Part shown: one piece after another, positions 25,589 through 32,845 of the stretch
Layout of the letters: every line of letters starts with the position of its first letter
How positions within the stretch are numbered: the first letter of the stretch is position 1
From: Methylonatrum sp040877625
GTDB taxonomy: Bacteria > Pseudomonadota > Gammaproteobacteria > Nitrococcales > Aquisalimonadaceae
Assembly: GCA_040877625.1 (NCBI GenBank)
Contig: JBBDNK010000024.1
Location: 124,001 to 188,000, forward strand
DNA: 64,000 nt
Direction of reading: 5' to 3'
Position numbers and translations under genes: made by a program
Notes under the pieces: model-generated
Seen by the model: only the letters and a program-made list of their open reading frames with translations
The model's database searches: none
Told to the model about the DNA's origin: nothing

Positions 25589-27007
25589 GTGAATACGATT
25601 GTCACAGACGCCGCCACCGATGCTCCCAACAGGGAAGCGCTCTCCAATGGTAGACCCAGCGCCGCTCTGGTGGTGGATGATGAACCCAGCATTCGAGAAT
25701 TCATGCGCTTTGCGCTGTCCAAGCAATGCACCTTTGTGGAGGTTGCGAACAGCGCCGCAAGTGCGCAGCAGTTGCTGGACCGCTGCAACTTCGATGTGCT
25801 GGTGGTGGACGTACGGTTGCCCGACGGCTCTGGCGTAGACTGGGTTGCCAGTCGCCGTGCGGCCGGCGACATGACGCCGGTGATTTTCATGTCCGCCTAC
25901 CCTGGCGACACCCACGATCCCGCCAACCGCCTTGCCGGAAACCCCGAGTTCATTGCCAAGCCGTTTTCACTCGAACGCATGCTGGGTGCTGTGGAGCGTG
26001 CGCTGGAGCAGCAGGCCGCTACCGCCGGGCCTGTCATGTCGGCGGCGGCTGATGACGCCGCGACACAGATCAACGGGTTGGAAGGCATAATCGGTCATAG
26101 TGCCGCCATGCAGGGGGTGCTGACGCTGATCCGGCGAGTTGCGGGCCGCGGCAGTACCGTTCTGCTAGAGGGTGAATCCGGCACCGGCAAGGAGGTCGCG
26201 GCGCGCTTTCTGCACCACTACAGCGGTCGCCGCGGCGCCTTTGTTCCCGTGAACTGTGGGTCGATTACCGCGGAACTGCTGGAAAGCGAGCTTTTCGGCC
26301 ATATCAAGGGGGCGTTCACGGGGGCGACCCAGCATCGCGAGGGCCTGTTCAGTTACGCCAATCACGGCACCATCCTGCTCGATGAAATCTGCGAAATGCC
26401 CTTCGCCATGCAGGCCAAGCTGTTGCGTGTACTGGAGGAACGGACCATCCGACCAGTGGGTTCGGAGAAGGAGTTGCCCATCGACGTGCGTGTGGTGGCG
26501 GCGACCAACAAGACGATGTCGGAGGAAGTCGCCAAGGGCAATTTCCGGGAAGATCTCTTTTACCGGCTGAATATCCTTGCCCTGCGCCTGCCACCGTTGC
26601 GGGAGCGGCTGTCGGATGTCCCGCATCTGGTCAGGCTGTTTTCCGAGAATCTGTCGCGGGAGCTGCTGTTGCCGCCGCTGACGCTGACGGATGCCGATAT
26701 CCGCCGCCTGCAGGCGCATTGCTGGCCGGGCAATGTGCGGGAGCTGAAGAATCTGGTGGAGCGTGCGATGTTGCTGGGCCGTTCGCCGGCGGCGTGTCTG
26801 GACGGTGCCGCGGATCCGCCCATTTCGCTGGTCGATGAGCTCAATGAGACCGGCTACCCGGAGGGCATGCCGCTGGATGAGGTGGAGAAACTGCATATCC
26901 TCAAGGTTCTGAAAGGCTCCGGGGGCAACAAGTCGGAAGCCGCCCGGCGGCTGGGGGTCAGCCGGAAGACGCTGGAACGCAAGGTGAAGGCCTGGGGAAG
27001 CAGATAG
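25589..27007 (+). CDS. Sigma-54-dependent response regulator (NtrC family), orphan
   Basis: 472 residues from a GTG. The order is a receiver domain (about 25-150; phospho-acceptor Asp in VLVVDVRLPDGSG and Lys in FIAKPFS), an AAA+ sigma-54 activator domain (about 165-400) and a Fis-type helix-turn-helix at the end (GGNKSEAARRLGVSRKTLER). The AAA+ domain has Walker A GESGTGKE, the sigma-54 contact loop GAFTGAT and Walker B TILLDEICEMP. Phosphorylation should allow it to activate sigma-54 promoters. No histidine kinase gene is adjacent. It is divergent from mobA, so formate dehydrogenase/Moco genes are plausible targets. Confidence 0.93.
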   Translation: MNTIVTDAATDAPNREALSNGRPSAALVVDDEPSIREFMRFALSKQCTFVEVANSAASAQQLLDRCNFDVLVVDVRLPDGSGVDWVASRRAAGDMTPVIFMSAYPGDTHDPANRLAGNPEFIAKPFSLERMLGAVERALEQQAATAGPVMSAAADDAATQINGLEGIIGHSAAMQGVLTLIRRVAGRGSTVLLEGESGTGKEVAARFLHHYSGRRGAFVPVNCGSITAELLESELFGHIKGAFTGATQHREGLFSYANHGTILLDEICEMPFAMQAKLLRVLEERTIRPVGSEKELPIDVRVVAATNKTMSEEVAKGNFREDLFYRLNILALRLPPLRERLSDVPHLVRLFSENLSRELLLPPLTLTDADIRRLQAHCWPGNVRELKNLVERAMLLGRSPAACLDGAADPPISLVDELNETGYPEGMPLDEVEKLHILKVLKGSGGNKSEAARRLGVSRKTLERKVKAWGSR

Positions 27008-27075
27008 TCAGGTGGAAGGCGGACTTATCTGATTAGCCGTTGATGGTGGCTTCGATCCGGGCTGGGGTGCGACAA

Positions 27076-27169
27076 GGGGGGAGACCGGTCAGGGACTCGC
27101 CGTAAATACGTCCCTGTAGGCTCGACGGCGACATCCCTGTCGCCGACGGTCCCTGACCGGTCTCCCCCC
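27076..27169. repeat. Long perfect inverted repeat with nested hairpin
   Basis: Arms of 21 bases at 27076-27096 and 27149-27169 are exact inverted copies (GGGGGGAGACCGGTCAGGGAC and its complement). Inside, CGGCGAC at 27126-27132 pairs with GTCGCCG at 27139-27145 around a six-base loop. It sits between the convergent sigma-54 regulator and apbC and could terminate both transcripts. The inner segment, with CCCTGTAGGCTCGACGGCGA, resembles a repeat seen widely in intergenic gaps of halophilic gammaproteobacteria. Confidence 0.7.
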
Positions 27170-27229
27170 TGCCACGCTTCCAATTTGTGCGTTGATAGCC
27201 TTCGGCTGGCGCGCGGGTACGTAGGGTCC

Positions 27230-27260
27230 GTAGGGCGGAAAAGCGCAGCGCCTTCCGCCG
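27230..27260. repeat. REP-like element, copy A (GTAGGGCGGAAAAGCG type)
   Basis: GTAGGGCGGAAAAGCGCAGC continues into GCCTTCCGCCG and forms a hairpin (GGCGGAA/TTCCGCC). The same 31 bases occur again at 32663 and, inverted, at 32753. Such short palindromes are typical REP elements spread by REP-associated transposases; none is encoded in the window. Confidence 0.75.
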
Positions 27261-27295
27261 CATCAACCCATCGGAGCCATCCCAACCCATCCGCC

Positions 27296-28387
27296 TCAGG
27301 TATTTTCCACCACGATCTTCGGAAATCGGCTGCTGAAATCCTTCGCCTGTAGCGACAGCTTGGCAGCGATGCGGCGGGATATCTCGCGATAGGCCTGCGC
27401 CAGCGTACCCTCCGGGTCGGCGATAACGGTTGGCTTGCCGCCATCGGCCTGCTCGCGGATGCGGATATCCAGGGGCAGCGAGCCGAGCATGTCGACACCG
27501 TACTGGTCCGCCATCTTCTGGCCGCCTCCGGCACCAAATATATGCTCTTCGTGACCGCACTGGCTGCAGATGTGGGTGCTCATGTTCTCCACGATGCCAA
27601 GCACCGGCACATTGACTTTTTCAAACATTTTCAGCCCCTTGCGTGCGTCCAGAAGCGCAATGTCCTGGGGCGTGGTAATGATCACCGCACCGCTGACCGG
27701 CACTTTCTGCGACAGGGTCAGCTGGATGTCGCCGGTGCCCGGGGGCATGTCCACCACCAGGTAGTCGAGTTCCTGCCAGTTGGTATCCCGTAGCAGTTGC
27801 TCCAGCGCCTGGGTAACCATGGGTCCGCGCCAGATCATCGGGGTTTCCTCGTCGATGAGGTAACCGGCGGACATGGATTGCACCCCGTAATTCACCATCG
27901 GCTCAAGCTTTTTGCCGTCCTTGGAATCGGGCTTGCCGGCGATGCCAAGCATGCGCGGCTGACTGGGGCCGTAGATATCCGCATCCAGTATGCCGACGCG
28001 GCCGCCTTCGGCGGATAGCGCCAGTGCCAGGTTGACCGCGGTGGTGGACTTGCCGACGCCGCCCTTGCCGGAGGCAACTGCAATGATGTTCTTCACGCCG
28101 CTGACCGCGGACATGCCACGCTGCGCGCTGTGCGACTGGATATTGCTGGCGATATTGACGGTCACTGCGGTGACGCCGTCGATGCCGCGTACGGCGCGTT
28201 CCACGGCCTCTGTCAGCGCCTGGCGGATACCTTTGCTCGGAAAGCCGAGTTCCAGATCGATGCTGACCTTTCCGCCATCCGCGGAGACATTCTTCAGCGC
28301 TCCGGCCGAGACGAGATCCTTGCCCAGGTGCGGCTCGGTCCAACCCTGCAATGCGCCTTCGACCTGAGCGCGGGTGATTTCGGTCAT
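27296..28387 (-). CDS. apbC: ApbC/Mrp iron-sulfur cluster carrier ATPase
   Basis: 363 residues. An N-terminal MIP18-like domain (about 1-90) precedes a ParA/Mrp P-loop domain with the deviant Walker A GKGGVGKSTTAVNLALAL near residue 105. The cluster-binding CxxC (HICSQCGHEEHIFG) is in the C-terminal third. ApbC carries [4Fe-4S] clusters to apoproteins, useful next to this Fe-S-rich formate dehydrogenase set. It is divergent from the ankyrin gene, 156 bases away. Confidence 0.93.
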   Translation of the reverse strand: MTEITRAQVEGALQGWTEPHLGKDLVSAGALKNVSADGGKVSIDLELGFPSKGIRQALTEAVERAVRGIDGVTAVTVNIASNIQSHSAQRGMSAVSGVKNIIAVASGKGGVGKSTTAVNLALALSAEGGRVGILDADIYGPSQPRMLGIAGKPDSKDGKKLEPMVNYGVQSMSAGYLIDEETPMIWRGPMVTQALEQLLRDTNWQELDYLVVDMPPGTGDIQLTLSQKVPVSGAVIITTPQDIALLDARKGLKMFEKVNVPVLGIVENMSTHICSQCGHEEHIFGAGGGQKMADQYGVDMLGSLPLDIRIREQADGGKPTVIADPEGTLAQAYREISRRIAAKLSLQAKDFSSRFPKIVVENT

Positions 28388-28543
28388 TCCTGTCTCTCCC
28401 CGGGAAAATCATGGGCAACGGCCCTGGATTCCCGTTCATGGTCCGCCGGGCCTTGCCGCATGGCCCGGGCCGGGTGAATGTTGCGACTTTTAGCCGCATC
28501 TGTTATCACCAAGCGACGTTCACACGCTTGACGGATACACATC

Positions 28544-29215
28544 ATGATACCGTATCGCGCCTCCGCATTGGCGGTGCTGTTGGGCCTTGCGGCACTGTTA
28601 TCTTCCAGCCCGGCGGTTTCCGCCGGCGCCGGCCAGGCCCTGATCACCGCAGTGATGCATGGGCAGATCCCGCGCATGGCCATTCTGCTGGATAACGGTG
28701 TCCCTGCCGATACCGCGACTGCCAAGGGCGAATTCCGCGGCAAGACGGCGTTGATGTGGGCCGCCGAGAACGGCGACCTGCAAGCCATCACCCTGCTCCT
28801 GCGCTACGGCGCCGATGTCAACCGACTCAACCCCAAGGGCGGAAGCGCTCTGATGTATGCCGCCGTTGCCGGCCAGACCGAAGCGGTCGAGCAGCTGATC
28901 GAGGCCGGTGCGAACCCCAACCATACGGTCAGCAACGGCTGGTCACCATTGATGCTTGCCACTGTCAAGCGTCACACCGACAGTGTCCGCCGCCTTGTCG
29001 AACTGGGCGCGGACCCGAACATGCGCGATGTCTACGGTTGGACCACGCTGATGCGGGCTGCCGAACAGGGCGACGAGCAGATGGTTCGCACCCTGCTGGA
29101 GGTCGGCGTCGACCCGGAAGCCAGCGACCCCACCGGCAACACCGCCCTGCGCATTGCCGAAAGTGTGGGCAACACCGAGATTGTCCGCACACTGAAGGCA
29201 TGGGGCGGAAGCTGA
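28544..29215 (+). CDS. Exported ankyrin-repeat protein
   Basis: 223 residues with a clear Sec signal peptide (ALAVLLGLAALLSSSPAVSA). About five ankyrin repeats follow, for example GKTALMWAAENGDLQAITLL, GGSALMYAAVAGQTEAVEQL and GWTTLMRAAEQGDEQMVRTL. It is likely a periplasmic binding protein; small exported ankyrin proteins sometimes accompany catalases or other oxidative-stress enzymes. A partner cannot be named. It is convergent with the Rieske-type gene, 27 bases apart. Confidence 0.85.
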   Translation: MIPYRASALAVLLGLAALLSSSPAVSAGAGQALITAVMHGQIPRMAILLDNGVPADTATAKGEFRGKTALMWAAENGDLQAITLLLRYGADVNRLNPKGGSALMYAAVAGQTEAVEQLIEAGANPNHTVSNGWSPLMLATVKRHTDSVRRLVELGADPNMRDVYGWTTLMRAAEQGDEQMVRTLLEVGVDPEASDPTGNTALRIAESVGNTEIVRTLKAWGGS

Positions 29216-29242
29216 GCGATCGCCGCCGCCCGGGCGGTCACA

Positions 29243-29950
29243 TCAGCAACGCATGAGGTTGCGGGAGTAGTTCTCCAGCGGCACCACGGTTGCTTCGCCT
29301 GCAACCTGCGCATCCGCATCGCCATCCGGATATTCCAGAGAGAACCGGGCCTCGAAGTCGTCGAAGAAGCGCTGGAACAGTTCCCCGCCCAATGTGCCGG
29401 TTGCGTATAGCGCATCCTCATCCTCGACATAATCGAGCAGAACCGCGGCCAGCGGCTGACCGGCCGGACCGGAGATCACCTCGCCACCGCGGACGGGGTC
29501 GTATGTACTGTTCTCCGCGCAGCAGGAGATGACGCCGGTGGATGGGTCCTCGTCATTGCGGGGATTTCTGAAACTGATGTAACTCACCGATGGCGTCGGA
29601 TGCGCCAGCTTATGCGCACAGATGGCCGAGAATGCCACCAGACTGCGGCCCGGACCCACACCGCCGCTCCAACTGTAGCGATCGCCGCCTTCCGTGATCA
29701 GGCCGTTGTGGCCATTGACCGGTAGCCCCAGGTTCAGCAGAAACACCGGCGTGGACGGATAGGGGTACTGGAAGACGTAGTTCCGGCGGGGCCGAACCGC
29801 ACCGGGGCGCAGCGGCGCACCGCGATTGTCTACCAGGCGAACCCGTTCATAATGGCGCGCCCGCAGCTCGCCGGCCAGGATAACGGATGGGTTGAGGGCT
29901 GCGTATCCGGCGCCGAGGGCGCAGGCTTTCACGAAGGATCGACGTCGCAT
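29243..29950 (-). CDS. Tat-exported Rieske-type protein with an altered second ligand box
   Basis: 235 residues from the ATG at 29950 (GGAG nine bases upstream). A Tat motif (MRRRSFVKACALGAG) opens the protein. The first Rieske box is intact (Cys111 and His113 in AICAHKLAHP). The second reads SCCAENSTYDP where the family has CPCHGSTYDP: Cys143 is kept but the ligand histidine position is Glu146. The disulfide cysteines of bc1-type Rieske proteins are also missing or shifted. The protein either binds an unusual [2Fe-2S] cluster or no longer binds one. It follows sodC on the same strand, with the assembly gap between them. Confidence 0.75.
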   Translation of the reverse strand: MRRRSFVKACALGAGYAALNPSVILAGELRARHYERVRLVDNRGAPLRPGAVRPRRNYVFQYPYPSTPVFLLNLGLPVNGHNGLITEGGDRYSWSGGVGPGRSLVAFSAICAHKLAHPTPSVSYISFRNPRNDEDPSTGVISCCAENSTYDPVRGGEVISGPAGQPLAAVLLDYVEDEDALYATGTLGGELFQRFFDDFEARFSLEYPDGDADAQVAGEATVVPLENYSRNLMRC

Positions 29951-30069
29951 CAGTTCGTACTCCGGGTATGGACGGCTGTATCGTCCTTGCCCGGCGTCCC
30001 TGCCATGCAGAGTGGCCCGCGGTAACTGTTTCGGCCGCGAACACACCGGCGGCTGACGCCGCAGCGTCA

Positions 30070-30096
30070 NNNNNNNNNNCCCCCCCCCCCCCCCCC
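30070..30096. other. Assembly gap (10 N) followed by a 17-base poly-C run
   Basis: Ten undetermined bases at 30070-30079 adjoin seventeen consecutive C residues. The run probably marks a scaffold join or a sequencing artefact in the sodC-Rieske gap, so distances there are unreliable. Confidence 0.97.
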
Positions 30097-30112
30097 GGCC
30101 ACCTTATCAAGA

Positions 30113-30658
30113 TCACCGCGCCTTGATCACGCCGCAGGCAACCCGCGGACCTGCACCACCAATGGGCTGAGTGATGTGGTCGTCCGGGTTCCTGTGAATG
30201 ACCAGCGCCGCGCCGTCCTCATCAAGAATGCGGGCACCGACGGTGCCGTCGAGACTGGCTCGCTCGTTGAAGAATTCAGCCCAGGCGTACCCATCCTCGT
30301 GCACGTAGAAGCTGGTCAGGTCACCGGCGTCGGGGCCGTCGGGATTCATCAGACCGTGCTGCTTGCCATCCGGATTGATGTGTCCCTTGGAATCCTGGAA
30401 ACCATGCTGATGGTCATCGCAGGTACCAACGCTGTGGATGTGAATTCCCTTGGGGCCGGGAGGCAGGCCGCGCACTTCGAGATTGATCAGGGTACCGTTC
30501 GGGCCCTGACGGAAACGCGCTTCGCCGATGCGCGTACCCTGCGCATCGAGAATTTCGGCGTGCGCTGTCGGCCCACCGTCATGGTTGGCCGCAATGGCCG
30601 AACCGAAGGGAACAGCAAGCAAACCAACCACCAACCCGCAAATTATTCTCGCTTTCAT
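30113..30658 (-). CDS. sodC: Periplasmic Cu/Zn superoxide dismutase family protein
   Basis: 181 residues from the ATG at 30658 (GGAGG nine bases upstream), with a Sec signal peptide ending near SAIAA. Copper ligands are conserved: His73 and His75 in GIHIHSVGTC, His93 in KGHINPDG, and His155 in LVIHRNPDD. The disulfide pair Cys80/Cys175 and the active-site Arg172 (GPRVACGVI) are also conserved. Of the zinc ligands, His93, His101 and Asp113 remain, but the third histidine is replaced by Asp110 (GPDAGDL instead of GHxGDL). It probably still dismutates superoxide in the periplasm. It lies between moaB and the Rieske gene on the same strand. Confidence 0.85.
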   Translation of the reverse strand: MKARIICGLVVGLLAVPFGSAIAANHDGGPTAHAEILDAQGTRIGEARFRQGPNGTLINLEVRGLPPGPKGIHIHSVGTCDDHQHGFQDSKGHINPDGKQHGLMNPDGPDAGDLTSFYVHEDGYAWAEFFNERASLDGTVGARILDEDGAALVIHRNPDDHITQPIGGAGPRVACGVIKAR

Positions 30659-30729
30659 TGGTATCATCCTCCCGCTTCTTCCATGCGATGTTGTCAACAC
30701 CCATTACGCCTGCAGACCGCGTGTCTGCT

Positions 30730-31269
30730 CTACCGTTCCCTCAGCCTCGGAATCAGTGATACGAAATTACAGGGTTTGAAGCGCAGGTCCAGCTGATGCG
30801 CCAGAATGCCATCCCAGGCTGTTCGGCAGGCGCCGGAGGACCCCGGTAGCGCGAATATCAGCGTACCGTTGGCAACGCCCGCAACGGCGCGTGACTGTAC
30901 CGTGGAACTGGCGATCTCCTGGTAAGACAGGTAACGGAACAGTTCGCCGAAGCCGTCCACGCGGGTATCCATCAGCGGCAGCAGGGCTTCGGGGGTTGTG
31001 TCGCGGCCGGTAATGCCGGTGCCGCCGGTGGTGATCACCACCTTGACGCCTTCGTCGACGATCCACTGCGACACGACCGCGCGTACACGGTAGATGTCAT
31101 CAGGGACGATCCGCTTGTCCGCCAGCACATGCCCCGCCGCCTGCAGCCGAGCAACCAGCAGCTTGCCGGACTTGTCGTCGGCCTCGGTGCGGGTGTCGGA
31201 GACGGTCAGCACGGCGATGGGCAAGGGCAGAAATCCGGTCTCATCTGGCTGCTGCTGGTGAACGCTCAC
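30730..31269 (-). CDS. moaB: Molybdenum cofactor biosynthesis protein MoaB
   Basis: 179 residues. The MoaB/MogA fold is clear: PIAVLTVSDTRTEADDKSG near residue 17, VVITTGGTGITGRDTTPEA mid-protein, and ALPGSSGACRTAWDGIL at the C-terminus. MoaB-type proteins adenylate molybdopterin before MoeA inserts the metal. The start overlaps the moaE stop, so moaD, moaE and moaB are one coupled unit. Confidence 0.93.
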   Translation of the reverse strand: MSVHQQQPDETGFLPLPIAVLTVSDTRTEADDKSGKLLVARLQAAGHVLADKRIVPDDIYRVRAVVSQWIVDEGVKVVITTGGTGITGRDTTPEALLPLMDTRVDGFGELFRYLSYQEIASSTVQSRAVAGVANGTLIFALPGSSGACRTAWDGILAHQLDLRFKPCNFVSLIPRLRER

Positions 31270-31718
31270 GGTTCGTCGCCTCCGCGCGCGACGTCGGAGG
31301 TTTCCAGCGGCACGCCGTCCTGAAAGCCCTGCGTGCCGTCCTCGTAGAAATCATGCTTCCAGACCGGCAGGCGGACCTTGAGGGTATCGATTGCGTAGCG
31401 CGCGGCGTCGAAGGCATCACCGCGATGAGGGGCACGCACCACCACCAGTACGCTGGCATCACCGATGGCGAGGTCGCCGGTGCGGTGCACGATGCGGCAC
31501 TCGGCAACCGGGAATTTCTCCAGCGTTTCCCGCTCCAGGTCGACCAGCACTTTCTCCGCCATTGGCCCGTACGCCGAATAGCGCATGCCGGTGACGCCCT
31601 TGCCGAGGTGGTGGTTGCGCACCACGCCGGCAAATATCACCAGCGCACCACAGGTATCGTTTTCGGTGTCCCGCAATAACTGGTCCATGTCGAGCGGCTG
31701 GTCGGTCATTCTGCTCAT
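31266..31718 (-). CDS. moaE: Molybdopterin synthase catalytic subunit MoaE
   Basis: 150 residues from the ATG at 31718, which overlaps the moaD stop (ATGA). Conserved features are CGALVIFAGVVRNHHLGK, the central IVHRTGDLAIGDASVLV and APHRGDAF, and the active-site lysine region LPVWKHDFYEDGTQ. With thiocarboxylated MoaD it converts cyclic pyranopterin monophosphate into molybdopterin. The GGAGA of its ribosome site lies within the 3' end of moaD. Confidence 0.94.
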   Translation of the reverse strand: MSRMTDQPLDMDQLLRDTENDTCGALVIFAGVVRNHHLGKGVTGMRYSAYGPMAEKVLVDLERETLEKFPVAECRIVHRTGDLAIGDASVLVVVRAPHRGDAFDAARYAIDTLKVRLPVWKHDFYEDGTQGFQDGVPLETSDVARGGDEP

Positions 31719-31984
31719 TGTTGTCCGGTCTCCTCGGCGCTGCCGCCACTGACCGGCGGCAGCAGTACCAGCGGGCGGTGGATATCCACTTCGCGGTTGT
31801 GGCGTACCAGGCTGTCGCCCTGGGCACAGGCCACCCTCGGCAGGTGGGCCGCCAATGCCGGTCGCTCGCCCTTGAGGCGTTCCAGCACATCGGCCACGGT
31901 CGCTCCCGAGGCGACGCCGTCCAGTTCCATGGTTCGCCCGCCGGCTGCCTGTTGCAGGACGCCATGAAATTCGATTTGAAGCAT
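31715..31984 (-). CDS. moaD: MoaD-type sulfur carrier with an eight-residue tail after Gly-Gly
   Basis: 89 residues, AAGGAGG before the ATG. The beta-grasp fold reads from MLQIEFHGVLQQAAGG to LVLLPPVSGG. Normal MoaD ends exactly at this Gly-Gly, which is adenylated and thiocarboxylated by MoeB. Here the frame goes on with SAEETGQQ before the stop, confirmed by reading the codons. The tail would block activation unless removed, presumably by the JAMM peptidase at 19.9-20.3 kb. Alternatively the tail is tolerated or the protein is inactive. Confidence 0.88.
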   Translation of the reverse strand: MLQIEFHGVLQQAAGGRTMELDGVASGATVADVLERLKGERPALAAHLPRVACAQGDSLVRHNREVDIHRPLVLLPPVSGGSAEETGQQ

Positions 31985-32176
31985 CTACCCTCCTTCGCCC
32001 GCCAGCATTGTAATGACGGGCCTGCACAAGGCGCTCAGTATGCCACAGCATCCACGCGGAGGCAGTGGCGGCAGCGCCTCTGACCGGTGAACTCTATGGT
32101 AGGCTATAGGGTTATGAAAGCCGCTGAAACCTGCCCGCGGGTTTGGCGACATGATGACCGCGCAACCGGAGCATGC

Positions 32177-32590
32177 ATGCAGATCGACGAGCTCATCGAC
32201 AACTTCGAGTTCCTGGACAGCTGGGAGGAGCGCTATCGCCTGCTGATCGATATGGGTCGGCAGCTGCCGGAGATCCCGGACGAGGCACGGGTGGAGAGCA
32301 ACCGCGTTGAGGGCTGCACGAGCAATGTGTGGCTAATCCACGAGCTGGATTCAGGCCCTCCGCAGCGGCTGCATTTCCGGGCCGATAGCGATGCCTTTAT
32401 CGTCAAGGGGCTGATTGCAATCATTCTGATGGCGTATTCGGGCCGCACACCCGACGAGATCCAGCAGACCGATATCGAGGATCTTTTCAAGCGCCTCGGC
32501 CTCGAGCAGCATCTCACCCCCAACCGCCGCAACGGCTTTTTCGCCATGGTGGAGCGTATACAGGATCTGGCGGAGCGCAGCGCCGCCTGA
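32177..32590 (+). CDS. sufE: SufE-family cysteine desulfuration protein
   Basis: 137 residues from the ATG at 32177 (CGGAG upstream); longer in-frame starts were rejected. The active-site cysteine is in RVEGCTSNVWLIHEL near residue 45. SufE accepts persulfide sulfur from SufS/CsdA and passes it on for Fe-S cluster assembly, or, as in CsdE, to tRNA modification. No sufS, sufBCD or csdA is adjacent, so the partner is elsewhere. It is divergent from moaD and convergent with the fumarase. Confidence 0.88.
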   Translation: MQIDELIDNFEFLDSWEERYRLLIDMGRQLPEIPDEARVESNRVEGCTSNVWLIHELDSGPPQRLHFRADSDAFIVKGLIAIILMAYSGRTPDEIQQTDIEDLFKRLGLEQHLTPNRRNGFFAMVERIQDLAERSAA

Positions 32591-32662
32591 ACCGGACTTT
32601 CGACAAGTGCGGGCCGGGCCGGAGGCGGTGGGGCCTGTATTCCACCAGTCCGTGTAGGCCGT

Positions 32663-32783
32663 GTAGGGCGGAAAAGCGCAGCGCCTTCCGCCGTATGAAG
32701 GCGATGGCGAAGGTAATCCGTCTGCGATCGGCATGAACGAACCCTGCCATACGGCGGAAGGCGCTGCGCTTTTCCGCCCTACA
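32663..32783. repeat. REPIN-like pair: two REP copies in inverted orientation
   Basis: Copy B (32663-32700, GTAGGGCGGAAAAGCGCAGC...CCGCCGTATGAAG) and copy C (32748-32783, the same sequence inverted) face each other across about 48 bases. Both match copy A at 27230. Together they form a large palindrome filling the gap between convergent sufE and fumarase. Paired inverted REPs of this sort are known as REPINs. Confidence 0.8.
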
Positions 32784-32845
32784 TCCAGCTACATCCCGCG
32801 CCCCCGCACATCGAAACCGAGACGAACCCAGAACGCCTACTGGAC

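Noticed and set aside
32087..32176. 30-residue N-terminal extension of SufE.
   Set aside because: SufE proteins start near MQIDEL-like sequence, and a good ribosome site precedes the later ATG.
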